Below are positions 1 through 7,447 of a DNA stretch of 42,900 nt, one piece after another (within the stretch, counting starts at the first letter, position 1; every line of letters begins with the position of its first letter). The stretch covers positions 1-42,900 of the forward strand of contig CAMDBU010000030.1 of the NCBI GenBank assembly GCA_945889495.1. Direction: 5' to 3'. Under the pieces are notes generated by a model. That model saw nothing but the letters and a program-made list of their open reading frames with translations. It made no database searches and was not told the DNA's origin. Origin of the DNA: Syntrophobacter sp. SbD2 (GTDB lineage: Bacteria > Desulfobacterota > Binatia > UBA9968). The translations under genes and the position numbers were made by a program.

Positions 1-129
1 TTTTGCTCTGTGGGTGCGACTACGTGACCAAGTCGCTGCTCATCGGCGCCGAGGACTCGATCGGAGAATATTTATGATCTCTCGTCACCGCCTCGCACTG
101 ATGCCTAGCGTTTTGTGAAAATCGGACTT

Positions 130-915
130 CTACCACGGGCTGCTAGGGATATTTTCCCAATTTCCGCCCTGGGGGATATAGCTATACCGCTTAATGATGT
201 GAGGAGCGTTGTTAGTGACTAGGTTGTTGTGGCACTTTCCTAATGCGCCGCGCAATCGCTTAGCGTACTGGGTGCGAGCCGGAATAGAGTACTTCGCTTC
301 ATCGGGCGCATCACCATTGTCCAATTCCGGCAAATCATCAAACGCTTGAGCCACCGTTACGCGCTCAGTGACTGACGTCGGCTTAGGTGCATCAACCTCG
401 ATCCCGTGAAGGGAACCGACGATGAAGAGCCGGTATCTTTTTTGCGGGACACCATAGTCAGCTGAATTTAGAACGAAGCGAGTCGCCGAGTAACCCACGT
501 CTTTAAAACCTCGCAAAACAGCTTCCAAGAAGAAGCCGCCTTCGGTCTCAAGAAGGCCCTTTACGTTTTCAAAAACTACCCAGTCCGGTCTTACCTCTCG
601 AACTAAACGTAGATACTGGCGGAATAGCCAGTTATTTTCGTTATCGGCGCCACGATTTCTTTGGTTCGAGGTAGAAAAGCCCTGGCATGGCGGCCCGCCA
701 AATAAGAGAACAGGCTGGCTACGGTCAATCGAAGTAAAGTGAGAACCTTTAACCGATCTTATATCGCGCTTAATCAACGTCGTATTCTTGTGGTTGAGCG
801 CAAAGGTGGCAGCAGCATCACGATCGGACTCAACAGCGTAGCGAACGTTCACGCCGCATGATTCTGCACCCGTAGACATTCCTCCAGCTCCCGAAAATAA
901 ATCGATCCCTTGCAT
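130..915 (-). CDS. C5-cytosine DNA methyltransferase, C-terminally truncated
   Basis: This is a Dcm-type enzyme that transfers a methyl group from SAM to cytosine C5. Motif I (DLFSGAGG, residues 5-12), the catalytic motif IV with PPCQGF and Cys78, motif VI ENVKG (116-120) and motif VIII QKRYRLFIVG (158-167) are all visible. The protein stops at residue 261, just after the IPQGGNW segment that normally leads into the target-recognition region, so motifs IX and X are missing. Reading past the TAG in the same frame gives KSDFHKTLG, which resembles the RSDHTKRYG-like stretch expected there, and then a second stop. This suggests a decayed 3' end rather than a naturally short protein. The start has AGGA 8 nt upstream. 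GC content is visibly lower than in the metabolic genes to the right, which suggests horizontal acquisition. No cognate restriction gene is visible, but the window edge is close. Confidence 0.85.
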   Translation of the reverse strand: MQGIDLFSGAGGMSTGAESCGVNVRYAVESDRDAAATFALNHKNTTLIKRDIRSVKGSHFTSIDRSQPVLLFGGPPCQGFSTSNQRNRGADNENNWLFRQYLRLVREVRPDWVVFENVKGLLETEGGFFLEAVLRGFKDVGYSATRFVLNSADYGVPQKRYRLFIVGSLHGIEVDAPKPTSVTERVTVAQAFDDLPELDNGDAPDEAKYSIPARTQYAKRLRGALGKCHNNLVTNNAPHIIKRYSYIPQGGNWENIPSSPW

Positions 916-1064
916 GGCTTAATCCTGGACAAAGAAAAAGATGGACAGTAGAGTCAACTTCCTGCTCCTGGCGTTCACAGACCGCTAGGGTTCAACGTTG
1001 ACAGATCAATACCACAAACGACGTTTCGACAGCAATTCACCCCTCGAATCCCGAAACCAACGTT

Positions 1065-1934
1065 TCAATACTTCCCCTCCCGCCCCTCCGGCAGATAATC
1101 CTGCCACAGATGGCGCGGCTTGAAGCCCAACATGCGCCGCGCTTTGGCTGAGTCGACGCAGCTCCAGTGGCTGCCGGCGGCTTTTTTGAAGCGCGTGCCT
1201 TTGGGCAGATATTTTCGCGCTAGCTCGCGGCTCGGTTGGAACATACAATTTTTCGCCGCCGAGGCGATGAACACTTCATGGCCTTTGAACTTGGCTTCCA
1301 GCGCCAGCCGGCAAGTCGCCGCCGCGTCGCGGGCATCGATGTAGGTCCAAAAGCCGCTGGCGCGGGTCGCCGGATTGGCCCAGCGGTCGCGAAAACTCTC
1401 GTAGCTGAGATCGAAGTTGACACCGGGGAAGCGCAGGCTGCTGACGGTCATGTCGCGGTGGACGGAAACGATGGAGTCGGCGATCTGTTCACCCAAGACT
1501 TTCGACAGGCCGTAGGAGTCCTGCGGCTTGGACGGATGCTGCTCGTCCATCGGCAGATAATCCGGCGCCCAGAGTTCATGCGCATAGATGAAACCGAACG
1601 CCGCCGTGCTCGACGCCAGCACCACCCGCTTCACTTTCATGTCCGCGGCGGCGCGCAGTACATTATAAGTCGCCGACACGTTGTTGCTCAGCGTCTCGGC
1701 GTCCGGCACCCAATTAGGCGCTTGATAGGCGCCTAAGTGAACGATGCCCTGGGCGCCGCGCAGCGCTGCGAAAATATCGCCCGGCTGGCGCAAATCGACC
1801 ATCCAGGTCATGCACAGCTTTTCCCGCGGCCGGACTTTGTCGATGTTTAGAACTTGATAGCCATGCGCCAACAAATCGCGGATCACGTACTGCCCAAGAT
1901 TCCCGCTGCCACCGGTAACGACAACTTTTTTCAT
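1065..1934 (-). CDS. NAD-dependent epimerase/dehydratase (extended SDR)
   Basis: This 289-residue protein is an NAD(P)-dependent extended short-chain dehydrogenase, the family that includes nucleotide-sugar epimerases and dehydratases. The N-terminal Rossmann motif is TGGSGNLG (residues 7-14). Asp32, after the second strand, favours NAD. The catalytic Ser lies in LASST (106-110) and the YxxxK pair is Tyr141 and Lys145 in DSYGLSK. Length is at the short end for UDP-sugar epimerases. The substrate cannot be read from the sequence, and the neighbours (binding proteins, aldo/keto reductase) argue for small-molecule catabolism as much as for cell-wall sugars. It is probably the last gene of the minus-strand run that starts near 6755, 57 nt downstream of the peroxiredoxin. 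A repeat arm lies in that gap, so it could also be transcribed separately. Confidence 0.8.
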   Translation of the reverse strand: MKKVVVTGGSGNLGQYVIRDLLAHGYQVLNIDKVRPREKLCMTWMVDLRQPGDIFAALRGAQGIVHLGAYQAPNWVPDAETLSNNVSATYNVLRAAADMKVKRVVLASSTAAFGFIYAHELWAPDYLPMDEQHPSKPQDSYGLSKVLGEQIADSIVSVHRDMTVSSLRFPGVNFDLSYESFRDRWANPATRASGFWTYIDARDAAATCRLALEAKFKGHEVFIASAAKNCMFQPSRELARKYLPKGTRFKKAAGSHWSCVDSAKARRMLGFKPRHLWQDYLPEGREGKY

Positions 1935-1944
1935 GCGAATTTAT

Positions 1945-1972
1945 TTTGTGCCCTTTGTGCTCTTTGTGGTTA
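1945..1972. repeat. TTTGTGCCC-type intergenic repeat, single arm
   Basis: This short purine/pyrimidine-biased stretch (TTTGTGCCCTTTGTGC followed by TCTTTGTGGTTAA) sits between the SDR and peroxiredoxin genes. It has the same vocabulary as the arms of the hairpins at 9868-9963 and 39900-39972 but no partner arm nearby. It is probably a half element of the same dispersed family. Confidence 0.5.
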
Positions 1973-1991
1973 AATTTCCCAATCCCAAATC

Positions 1992-2522
1992 CTATTTGCC
2001 CTGATTGATTTTCCCGATCTCCTCGACCAGTCGATCGTTGGGCACCAGCGGCTCGCCGCGCTCCAGGACCTTCTTGTAGCGCACGATGCCTTGCTTATCG
2101 ACGATGAAGTAGGAGCGCTGCGCCAGTTTGGACTGGGGATTGAACACGCCGTAGGCCTGGATGGTTTTGGCATCCGGCGCATCGCTCAGCAGCGGGAAGT
2201 TGAGCTTCAAGAAATCGGCGAACGCCTGCTGGGAAAACTTGAGGTCCGCGCTGACCCCGATCACTTCGGCGTCGACGGATTTGAACTTGTCGTAGTCATC
2301 CCGACTGGATGACAGTTCTTCAATTCATGTCTTGGTGAACTCCAGGAGGTAGAATTCCAACAAGACATTTTTCTTGCCGACAAAACTGCTGAGCATGAGC
2401 CGACCGCCCTGGGTGCTCGGCAACTCGAAGTCGGGGGCTTTGTCGCCGACCTCGATGGCTACGGCCGCCATCGGATTGGCCAATAGGAACAACATAACTA
2501 ACGCACCAAGAACTTTTTTCAT
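1992..2522 (-). CDS. Exported selenocysteine peroxiredoxin (in-frame UGA = Sec66)
   Basis: This is an AhpC/TSA-fold peroxiredoxin that reduces peroxides in the periplasm. Two reading frames, 2522-2325 and 2324-1992, are in the same phase and are separated only by a TGA at 2327-2325. Read through, they give a 176-residue protein with a signal peptide (cleavage after AVA, residue 22), the start of the fold at VGDKAPDFELP, the segment LLEFYLLEFTKT-U at 55-66, then GVSADLKFSQQAF and a normal C-terminus. The UGA occupies the place of the peroxidatic Cys in the TxxC motif. The protein contains no Cys at all, so it would be a 1-Sec enzyme. A SECIS-like hairpin follows the UGA. The start is supported by GAGG 5 nt before the ATG. 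The gene lies 31 nt downstream of a TctC gene in the same run. The alternative is a nonsense mutation, but no other lesion is present. The selA/B/C/D genes lie outside the window. Confidence 0.85.
2295..2313 (-). promoter_or_regulatory. Bacterial SECIS-like hairpin
   Basis: On the minus strand the mRNA forms a perfect 7-bp stem GTCATCC/GGATGAC closing a 5-nt loop AGTCG. Eighteen nucleotides separate the UGA (2327-2325) from the loop, and the second loop base is G. Both agree with the described bacterial SECIS rules (16-37 nt spacing, a G among the first two loop bases). It lies inside the coding sequence, as expected for SelB-dependent recoding in bacteria. Confidence 0.75.
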
Positions 2523-2553
2523 GTCGACCTCACAAGTAGATGAGCGGTCCCGA

Positions 2554-3579
2554 TTAACGTTTGGGAATTAAAATATCCTTCAACTTCGCAACTAGCGCCG
2601 GGTTCAAGTCGTACAGCCCGGCAAAGGTCTTGGCCGTGGTCGGCCCGTCGATCGGTTCCACTTCCAGCTGCGACTTGTCGGCTTCGGCGACCAACTCGCG
2701 GTCGCGAAAGGTTTTGACGAACGCTTGCTGCAATGCGCGCAAGCGCTCCGGCGGCGTGCCCGGCGCGACGGAAAATGGGAACTGATAGACATGCACGTTG
2801 TCGGCGACGCGCAGGAGCGTTTTCGCCTCTTCGGTCTTGGCGTAGTTGATCGCCAACGGGACTTTTTTCAGATCGGGATGGGACTTGAGCGTCGCTTGGA
2901 GGACGACATGAATCTTGCCGGTCTCCATCTGGCTGCGCCAGGTCACCTTGGTCGCTTGCCAGGACGCGCATAGCCCGTCGACCTCGCCGCTCTCCACCGC
3001 GATGCGCGCCTCGGCGCCGCCTTTGTAACCTTCGACCATTTCCAGCGGCAAGTTGAGCGCCGCTTTCAAAAGTTTCGGCACGTCGGACAGGCTCGTACCT
3101 GGACCGATGGAAGCGATCTTCATCGGCCGCTTGGCGTTGATCCAGTCGTCCATAGTCTTGATGCCGCTCTGGCTGCCGAAGTGGCAAGCGGTGTCGTAGG
3201 GTCCGGGGATGCCGACCCAACCGACTTTGCGGCCGTCGAGCTTGAGCGCGTCGTTGCCCATCACATGCTGGAGAATCAGCGGCGACGCCCAGGCGGCGAC
3301 GGTGAGACCATCGGGCTTGGCGCGATTGTAGAGATGATTGGCCGCGATGATGCCGCCCGCCCCCGGCATGTTCTCGACGATGCGCGTCGGATTGCCCGGC
3401 AAATACTTGCCGATATGGCGCGCCATCAGCCGCGTATACTGATCGTAAGTACCGCCGGGCGTATAACCGACGATAAACGTCAGCGTCTTGTCCTTAAACG
3501 GATCCTGCGCCCGCGCCGCAACCGAAAAACTCAGCACGATCACCGCCAAAAATAATATCGATCGAATTCTCACCAACAT
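2554..3579 (-). CDS. TctC/Bug-family periplasmic solute-binding protein
   Basis: This protein of about 341 residues belongs to the tripartite tricarboxylate transporter receptor family (TctC/Bug), which binds carboxylates and other small acids in the periplasm. It has a signal peptide ending AARAQ, then the typical GYTPGGTYDQYTRLMARHI strand-helix start, the ENMPGAGG motif and the KPDGLT motif. The longest frame starts at 3603, but GGGAGG lies 5 nt before the ATG at 3579, so I place the start there. It is a tandem paralogue of the next gene upstream, separated by 132 nt. No TctA or TctB membrane subunit is present. The downstream peroxiredoxin begins 31 nt later. Confidence 0.88.
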   Translation of the reverse strand: MLVRIRSILFLAVIVLSFSVAARAQDPFKDKTLTFIVGYTPGGTYDQYTRLMARHIGKYLPGNPTRIVENMPGAGGIIAANHLYNRAKPDGLTVAAWASPLILQHVMGNDALKLDGRKVGWVGIPGPYDTACHFGSQSGIKTMDDWINAKRPMKIASIGPGTSLSDVPKLLKAALNLPLEMVEGYKGGAEARIAVESGEVDGLCASWQATKVTWRSQMETGKIHVVLQATLKSHPDLKKVPLAINYAKTEEAKTLLRVADNVHVYQFPFSVAPGTPPERLRALQQAFVKTFRDRELVAEADKSQLEVEPIDGPTTAKTFAGLYDLNPALVAKLKDILIPKR

Positions 3580-3711
3580 CTCGCCTCCCATGAATCCTGC
3601 CAAAACCTACTACAACTCGAACCAACGGTCCATCGCCAGCGGGAATTCCGATTTCTGGAATATGGAATTTGTAATCTGTAATCGAAGTAATGGCGCCGCA
3701 ACGCGGGGCCA

Positions 3712-4728
3712 TTACTTCAGAGCATCGCGCAACTTGCCAATCAGCGCCGGCGGCAGATTGAACATGCCGGCGACCATTTTCTGCACTTCCTCGCCGGCGA
3801 TCGGCTCCAAATCGATACGCGATTTCTTGGCGTCGGCCATGAACTCGGGATCTTTCATGGTCGCGTCGAAGGCGCGCCGCAGCTGCTGCACGCGATCCTT
3901 CGGCGTGCCCGGCGGCACCACGTAGGGACGGTTGGTGATCGCCGGAATCGTCACGCCGGCTTCGATCAATTGGCGCGCGTCGTCCGACTTCGCGTAGCTG
4001 ATCGCCAGCGGCACCTTCGGCATATCGGGATGGGGCTTGGAAACCATTTGCACCACCATCACCGCGTCGCCGCTTTCGAGCGCCCGCTGCCAAGTGGATT
4101 TTATCGAGTCCCAACCCCAACAGCCGCCGGCCAGCTCGCCCGACTCGGCGGCCAGACGAATGTCCGCCGTGCCTTTGTAGCCCGACACCAGATGGATCGG
4201 CAGACCGAGCGCTGCTTGGAGAACCCTCGGCCCATCATGCACCAGATCACCCGGTGCCGTAGTACCGATCTTCACCGGCGTCTTGGCCGCCATCCAGCGC
4301 TCCATGCTGGTGATGCCGCTCGCTTTAGTAAAGGCGCAGGAGCGGTTGTCCTGCACCGGCACGCCCAAGAATTCGAAGCGGCGCGCGTCGAATTCGATAC
4401 CGGCGCCGCCCTTGAGTTGCTGCATGAACAAGCCGCCGCCGAAGTTGCCGATGGTCAAACCGTCCGGGCGCGCCACGCGGTAAACATGATTGGCCGCGAT
4501 CAAGCTGCCGGCGCCGGCCATGTTTTCGACGACGATGGACGGATTGCCGGGAATATGCCGCCCCCAGTAGCGCGCCATCGCCCGCGAGTAAGTATCGAAG
4601 CCGCCGCCGGCCGCGAAGCCAACGACGATGCGCACGGTCTTGCCTTTGAAAAATGGCTCCTGGGCGGACGTCCACGCGGGACCACTTAGAAGTATTGCGG
4701 CAAGCATCGCAGTTGCTAGCAGCGCCAT
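3712..4728 (-). CDS. TctC/Bug-family periplasmic solute-binding protein
   Basis: This 338-residue protein is a close relative of the downstream TctC gene. It has a signal peptide ending WTSAQ, GFAAGGGFDTYSRAMARYW, VVENMAGAGSLIAANHVY and ARPDGLT, all at the expected places. GGAGG lies 4 nt before the ATG. The aldo/keto reductase stop is only 12 nt upstream, so the two genes are almost certainly co-transcribed. An orphan receptor could share a TctAB pair encoded elsewhere or act as a periplasmic scavenger or sensor. The sequence does not decide. Confidence 0.9.
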   Translation of the reverse strand: MALLATAMLAAILLSGPAWTSAQEPFFKGKTVRIVVGFAAGGGFDTYSRAMARYWGRHIPGNPSIVVENMAGAGSLIAANHVYRVARPDGLTIGNFGGGLFMQQLKGGAGIEFDARRFEFLGVPVQDNRSCAFTKASGITSMERWMAAKTPVKIGTTAPGDLVHDGPRVLQAALGLPIHLVSGYKGTADIRLAAESGELAGGCWGWDSIKSTWQRALESGDAVMVVQMVSKPHPDMPKVPLAISYAKSDDARQLIEAGVTIPAITNRPYVVPPGTPKDRVQQLRRAFDATMKDPEFMADAKKSRIDLEPIAGEEVQKMVAGMFNLPPALIGKLRDALK

Positions 4729-4740
4729 AGCTCCTCCAAA

Positions 4741-5697
4741 TTACTGATTGCCAGTCAATCCAGCAATGCCGCCGAACAGCTCTTTCAAGCGCTGTTGCAC
4801 CGCCGCCGGCAGCGCCGGCCGGCACAGCGACTCGACATTGGCTTTCAAATGTTGCGGATTGCCGGTGCCGGTAAGCACCACGTCGACACCCGGCTCATGG
4901 CGGCAAAAGCGGTAGGCTGCGTCCTGAATGGAAACCGCGCCGCCGTCGCGGAGAACGAAATCCAGCGGCTCGTCCATATTGACAGCGCCGGCGGCGATGG
5001 CGCCCTTGCTGACCAGCTCGGCGCAAAGTTTTTTCAGCCGCTCCGGCTGGCTCAAGGCCCGGCGCAACGCGTAGCTGACTAGAACGCCGACACCGTTGGC
5101 CGCGGTCAACGGGAAAATATTTTCCCGCGCGCAGGGATTGAGCAGATTGAAGCCGACCATGATCACATCCCAGAGATTATCACGCACGGCGCGCTCGGCC
5201 ATCTGATGGCCGGAGTCGACGACAAAGCGCTCGGTGATCCCGACGGCGCGGATTTTTCCCTCGTCACGCAGCCGCAAGAGCGTCGGCAAATGGCGCTCCA
5301 AGGCGTTGGGATAATCCTTCGGCTCGGCGCCATGAACATGGTAGACGTCAACGTAATCGGTGGCGAGATTTTTCAAGCTCTGTTCGAGCGACCGGCGAAT
5401 CTCGCCGGCGGCATCGGCATGATCCTCCGGCACGAGGTTTTTCTTGGTCGAGATCACCAACCGGTCGCGCGCTACGCCGGCAAGCGCCTTGCCGACCACG
5501 ACCTCGGTGCCATACCACTCCGCGGTGTCGAAAAAGTTGATCCCCAGATCGACCGCCCCGCGCACATGAGCGATGACATCGCTCTCGCTACCGCTCTGCC
5601 CCTTCAACCCCGCCAACCCCAACCGGCTCGGCCCGCCACAGCCCAGCCCAGCAACGCTAACCTTCAATCCCGTACGCCCGAGTATTTTATATTCCAT
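4741..5697 (-). CDS. Aldo/keto reductase
   Basis: This 318-residue cytoplasmic NADPH-dependent oxidoreductase has the (beta/alpha)8 aldo/keto reductase fold. It begins EYKILGRTGLKVSVAGLG, with a plausible catalytic set of Asp57 and Tyr62 (FFDTAEWYG), Lys85 (STKK) and His122 (YHVHGAEP). A 348-codon frame extends up to 5787, but its first 30 codons read through the dispersed intergenic repeat at 5728-5752 (PVLSLSKG is its usual translation). The ATG at 5697 begins exactly at family-like sequence, so it is chosen. It lies between an NMT1-type binding protein (86 nt upstream) and a TctC protein (12 nt downstream), which hints at a role in metabolism of an imported carbonyl or acid. The substrate is unknown. 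Confidence 0.88.
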   Translation of the reverse strand: MEYKILGRTGLKVSVAGLGCGGPSRLGLAGLKGQSGSESDVIAHVRGAVDLGINFFDTAEWYGTEVVVGKALAGVARDRLVISTKKNLVPEDHADAAGEIRRSLEQSLKNLATDYVDVYHVHGAEPKDYPNALERHLPTLLRLRDEGKIRAVGITERFVVDSGHQMAERAVRDNLWDVIMVGFNLLNPCARENIFPLTAANGVGVLVSYALRRALSQPERLKKLCAELVSKGAIAAGAVNMDEPLDFVLRDGGAVSIQDAAYRFCRHEPGVDVVLTGTGNPQHLKANVESLCRPALPAAVQQRLKELFGGIAGLTGNQ

Positions 5698-5727
5698 GGT
5701 TCCTAGTCCGAACTTAGCGCCTTTGCG

Positions 5728-5752
5728 CCCCTTCGATAAACTCAGGACAGGC
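5728..5752 (+). repeat. CCTTCGA-CTCAGGACAGG dispersed repeat
   Basis: The sequence CCCTTCGATAAACTCAGGAC continuing into AGGCT belongs to a short dispersed element also recognisable in degenerate form near 14476-14502 and, inverted, at 25769-25795. It lies immediately upstream of the aldo/keto reductase start and creates a spurious N-terminal extension in the longest reading frame. Confidence 0.6.
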
Positions 5753-5783
5753 TTTGCGAGAGAAAATCCGATTCCGAAACCAA

Positions 5784-6755
5784 TCACCGCAGCCCCTCCG
5801 CCGCTTTGCGCGCAAAGCTGAAATCAAAAATCCGCTCCGGCGCCACCTGCGGCGGCGGCTTCAATCGCTGGGCGGCGAGCTGGATCATTTCGCGCTGCAA
5901 CTTTTCGTCGACCACGCCGTTGGCGAGGTAGCCTTGCGTCGCGGCTTCGTAGGCGCGCTCGGCGAAGCGCTCGCGCTCTTTGCCCAGGTCGACGTAGTTT
6001 TTCTTGGTCAAAACTTCCAGGCCGTACTTCCTGTCGCTCTTGAGCAGGCGCACCGCGCGCAGCGTCGCGCGCACGACTTTGGCCACGGCTTCAGGCTTTT
6101 CCGTCAGCACCGCTTTGGTCGCGGTGAGACCGCCTTGGACGGCGCGATAGTAGTCGGCGCCGGCGGCGATTTTGCGGAAGCCCTCGTCCTGGGCGAGGAA
6201 GGTGTTGGGGAATTGCAGCATCACCACGTCGATGACGCCGGCGCGGAGCGAAATGAACGACACGTCGCCGCCGCCGAGTGAAAGAAAGGTCACTTGGTCG
6301 ATGGGAATTTGGTTGGCCGTGAGAATCTGCCGGATGATAATCTCCGGTAAACCGCCGACGCCGCCGTAGCCGATCTTTTTGCCGCGCAGCTGTTGGATGT
6401 TGGTGATGCTCGCATGGCCGATCAGATCGAAGGATGGCCGCTCGCTCATGGCGAGAATAACTCGCACGTCGGCGCCGCTCACCGCCGCGCTCACCACGGT
6501 GCCCGTCGCCGTGCCAAAATCGATGCTGCCGCCGAGCATGCCCTGCACGGTCAAGCTGGCTTTGAAAAGAATGATCTCGGCGTCGACCCCTTCGTCGCGA
6601 AAAAAACCGCGCTCGCGCGCCACCCAAAACGGCAAGTCCAGCGTGCCGCGGGAGACCACCGCGATGCGCACCGGCAAGAGCTTGGCGCTCTTTTCCGCCG
6701 CCCATGCGGAACCGCACAACAACGCCAAGTTGCAGAGAATCAGCAGCGCGCGCAT
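5784..6755 (-). CDS. NMT1/THI5-like ABC-type solute-binding protein
   Basis: This 323-residue periplasmic protein belongs to the SsuA/TauA/ThiY (NMT1) superfamily, whose members deliver sulfonates, pyrimidines, aromatics and similar ligands to ABC importers. The signal peptide ends AWA. The family pattern is clear: PFWVARERGFFRDEGVDAEII, a mid-protein LRGKKIGYGGVGG loop, then a long helical C-terminus. The frame opens at a GTG at 6767, but GAGGG lies 5 nt before the ATG at 6755, which I prefer. It appears to be the first gene of the minus-strand run down to 1065 and is divergent from the cupin gene at 6936. No permease or ATPase is adjacent. Confidence 0.87.
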   Translation of the reverse strand: MRALLILCNLALLCGSAWAAEKSAKLLPVRIAVVSRGTLDLPFWVARERGFFRDEGVDAEIILFKASLTVQGMLGGSIDFGTATGTVVSAAVSGADVRVILAMSERPSFDLIGHASITNIQQLRGKKIGYGGVGGLPEIIIRQILTANQIPIDQVTFLSLGGGDVSFISLRAGVIDVVMLQFPNTFLAQDEGFRKIAAGADYYRAVQGGLTATKAVLTEKPEAVAKVVRATLRAVRLLKSDRKYGLEVLTKKNYVDLGKERERFAERAYEAATQGYLANGVVDEKLQREMIQLAAQRLKPPPQVAPERIFDFSFARKAAEGLR

Positions 6756-6869
6756 TTTCACCCTCACCCACCCATTGATCTTATGATCGTGGCACCGGAG
6801 AACCGGATTACCGCACAGCGTTTATAGTGCCGCGCTGGAGCGCAGTCAAATCATGCGCACCGGTTGCCG

Positions 6870-6898
6870 TTGACGCTCGCCCCAGGACTTTGTTAATG
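6870..6898 (+). promoter_or_regulatory. Possible sigma-70-type promoter for the cupin gene
   Basis: TTGACG at 6870-6875 is a good -35 box. A weak -10 lies 16-17 nt downstream (GTTAAT or TTAATG, 6892-6898), about 37 nt before the cupin ATG. The spacing is right but the -10 match is poor, so this is only a candidate. Confidence 0.3.
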
Positions 6899-6935
6899 CT
6901 CTTACCAGCTGGTTGAAACACAAGGAGGATGAACC

Positions 6936-7436
6936 ATGAGTACTACGCTTGAATCGTTCGCGGCGGATGTGAAACGGATTCTTACCGCGGACCCGAGCCG
7001 CACCGGCCGGGAAAAAGTCCGCGACCTGGTCCAGGAAGCGCTCAAAGATCACGAGTTCATCGCGACCTACATCAACGACAACACGCCCGACCGCCAGGTG
7101 ATCTACGAAGATGCCGAGTTGGGTTTCTGCGTCTGCGCCCATGTCAATCGCGAAGCGCGCGAAGCCAATCCCCATGACCACGGCAGCTCCTGGGCGATCT
7201 ACGGCCAGGCCTGGGGCGAAACCCAAATGAGCGATTGGGAAATCCTCGAAGCCGCCGCCGAAGGCAAGCCGGGCAAAGTAAAGCGCGGCCAAGTCTACAT
7301 GCTCAAACCGGGCATGGCACATATTTACCATGAAGGCGATGTCCACTCGCCCAAACGCGAAGCCGCCACTGGGCTATTGCGCATCGAAGGCAAGAACACC
7401 ACCAAGCTGAAACGCTATCCGTACAAAGCCGTGTAG
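6936..7436 (+). CDS. Small cupin-fold protein (putative metal-dependent)
   Basis: This 166-residue cytoplasmic protein has a single predicted cupin barrel. The first metal-binding-like motif is NPHDHGSSWAIYG with His80 and His82. The second is PGMAHIYHEGDVHSP with His129, His132 and His137. The arrangement resembles cysteine-dioxygenase-like or other single-domain cupins, but I cannot name a substrate. AAGGAGG precedes the ATG by 8 nt. The gene is followed 12 nt later by an NMT1-type binding protein on the same strand, so the two are likely one transcript and may act on the same ligand. Confidence 0.75.
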   Translation: MSTTLESFAADVKRILTADPSRTGREKVRDLVQEALKDHEFIATYINDNTPDRQVIYEDAELGFCVCAHVNREAREANPHDHGSSWAIYGQAWGETQMSDWEILEAAAEGKPGKVKRGQVYMLKPGMAHIYHEGDVHSPKREAATGLLRIEGKNTTKLKRYPYKAV

Positions 7437-7447
7437 CGGCTGGCTCC

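Noticed and set aside
2265-2327. A frameshift or simple nonsense break splitting the peroxiredoxin into two pseudogene halves
   Set aside because: Both halves are in the same frame, nothing is missing, the stop is a TGA at the catalytic Cys position and a SECIS-like hairpin follows.
6846-7346. Long minus-strand frame opposite the cupin gene, and many similar frames opposite other genes
   Set aside because: They are the antisense shadows expected in GC-rich coding DNA. The opposite-strand genes have motifs, start signals and family matches.
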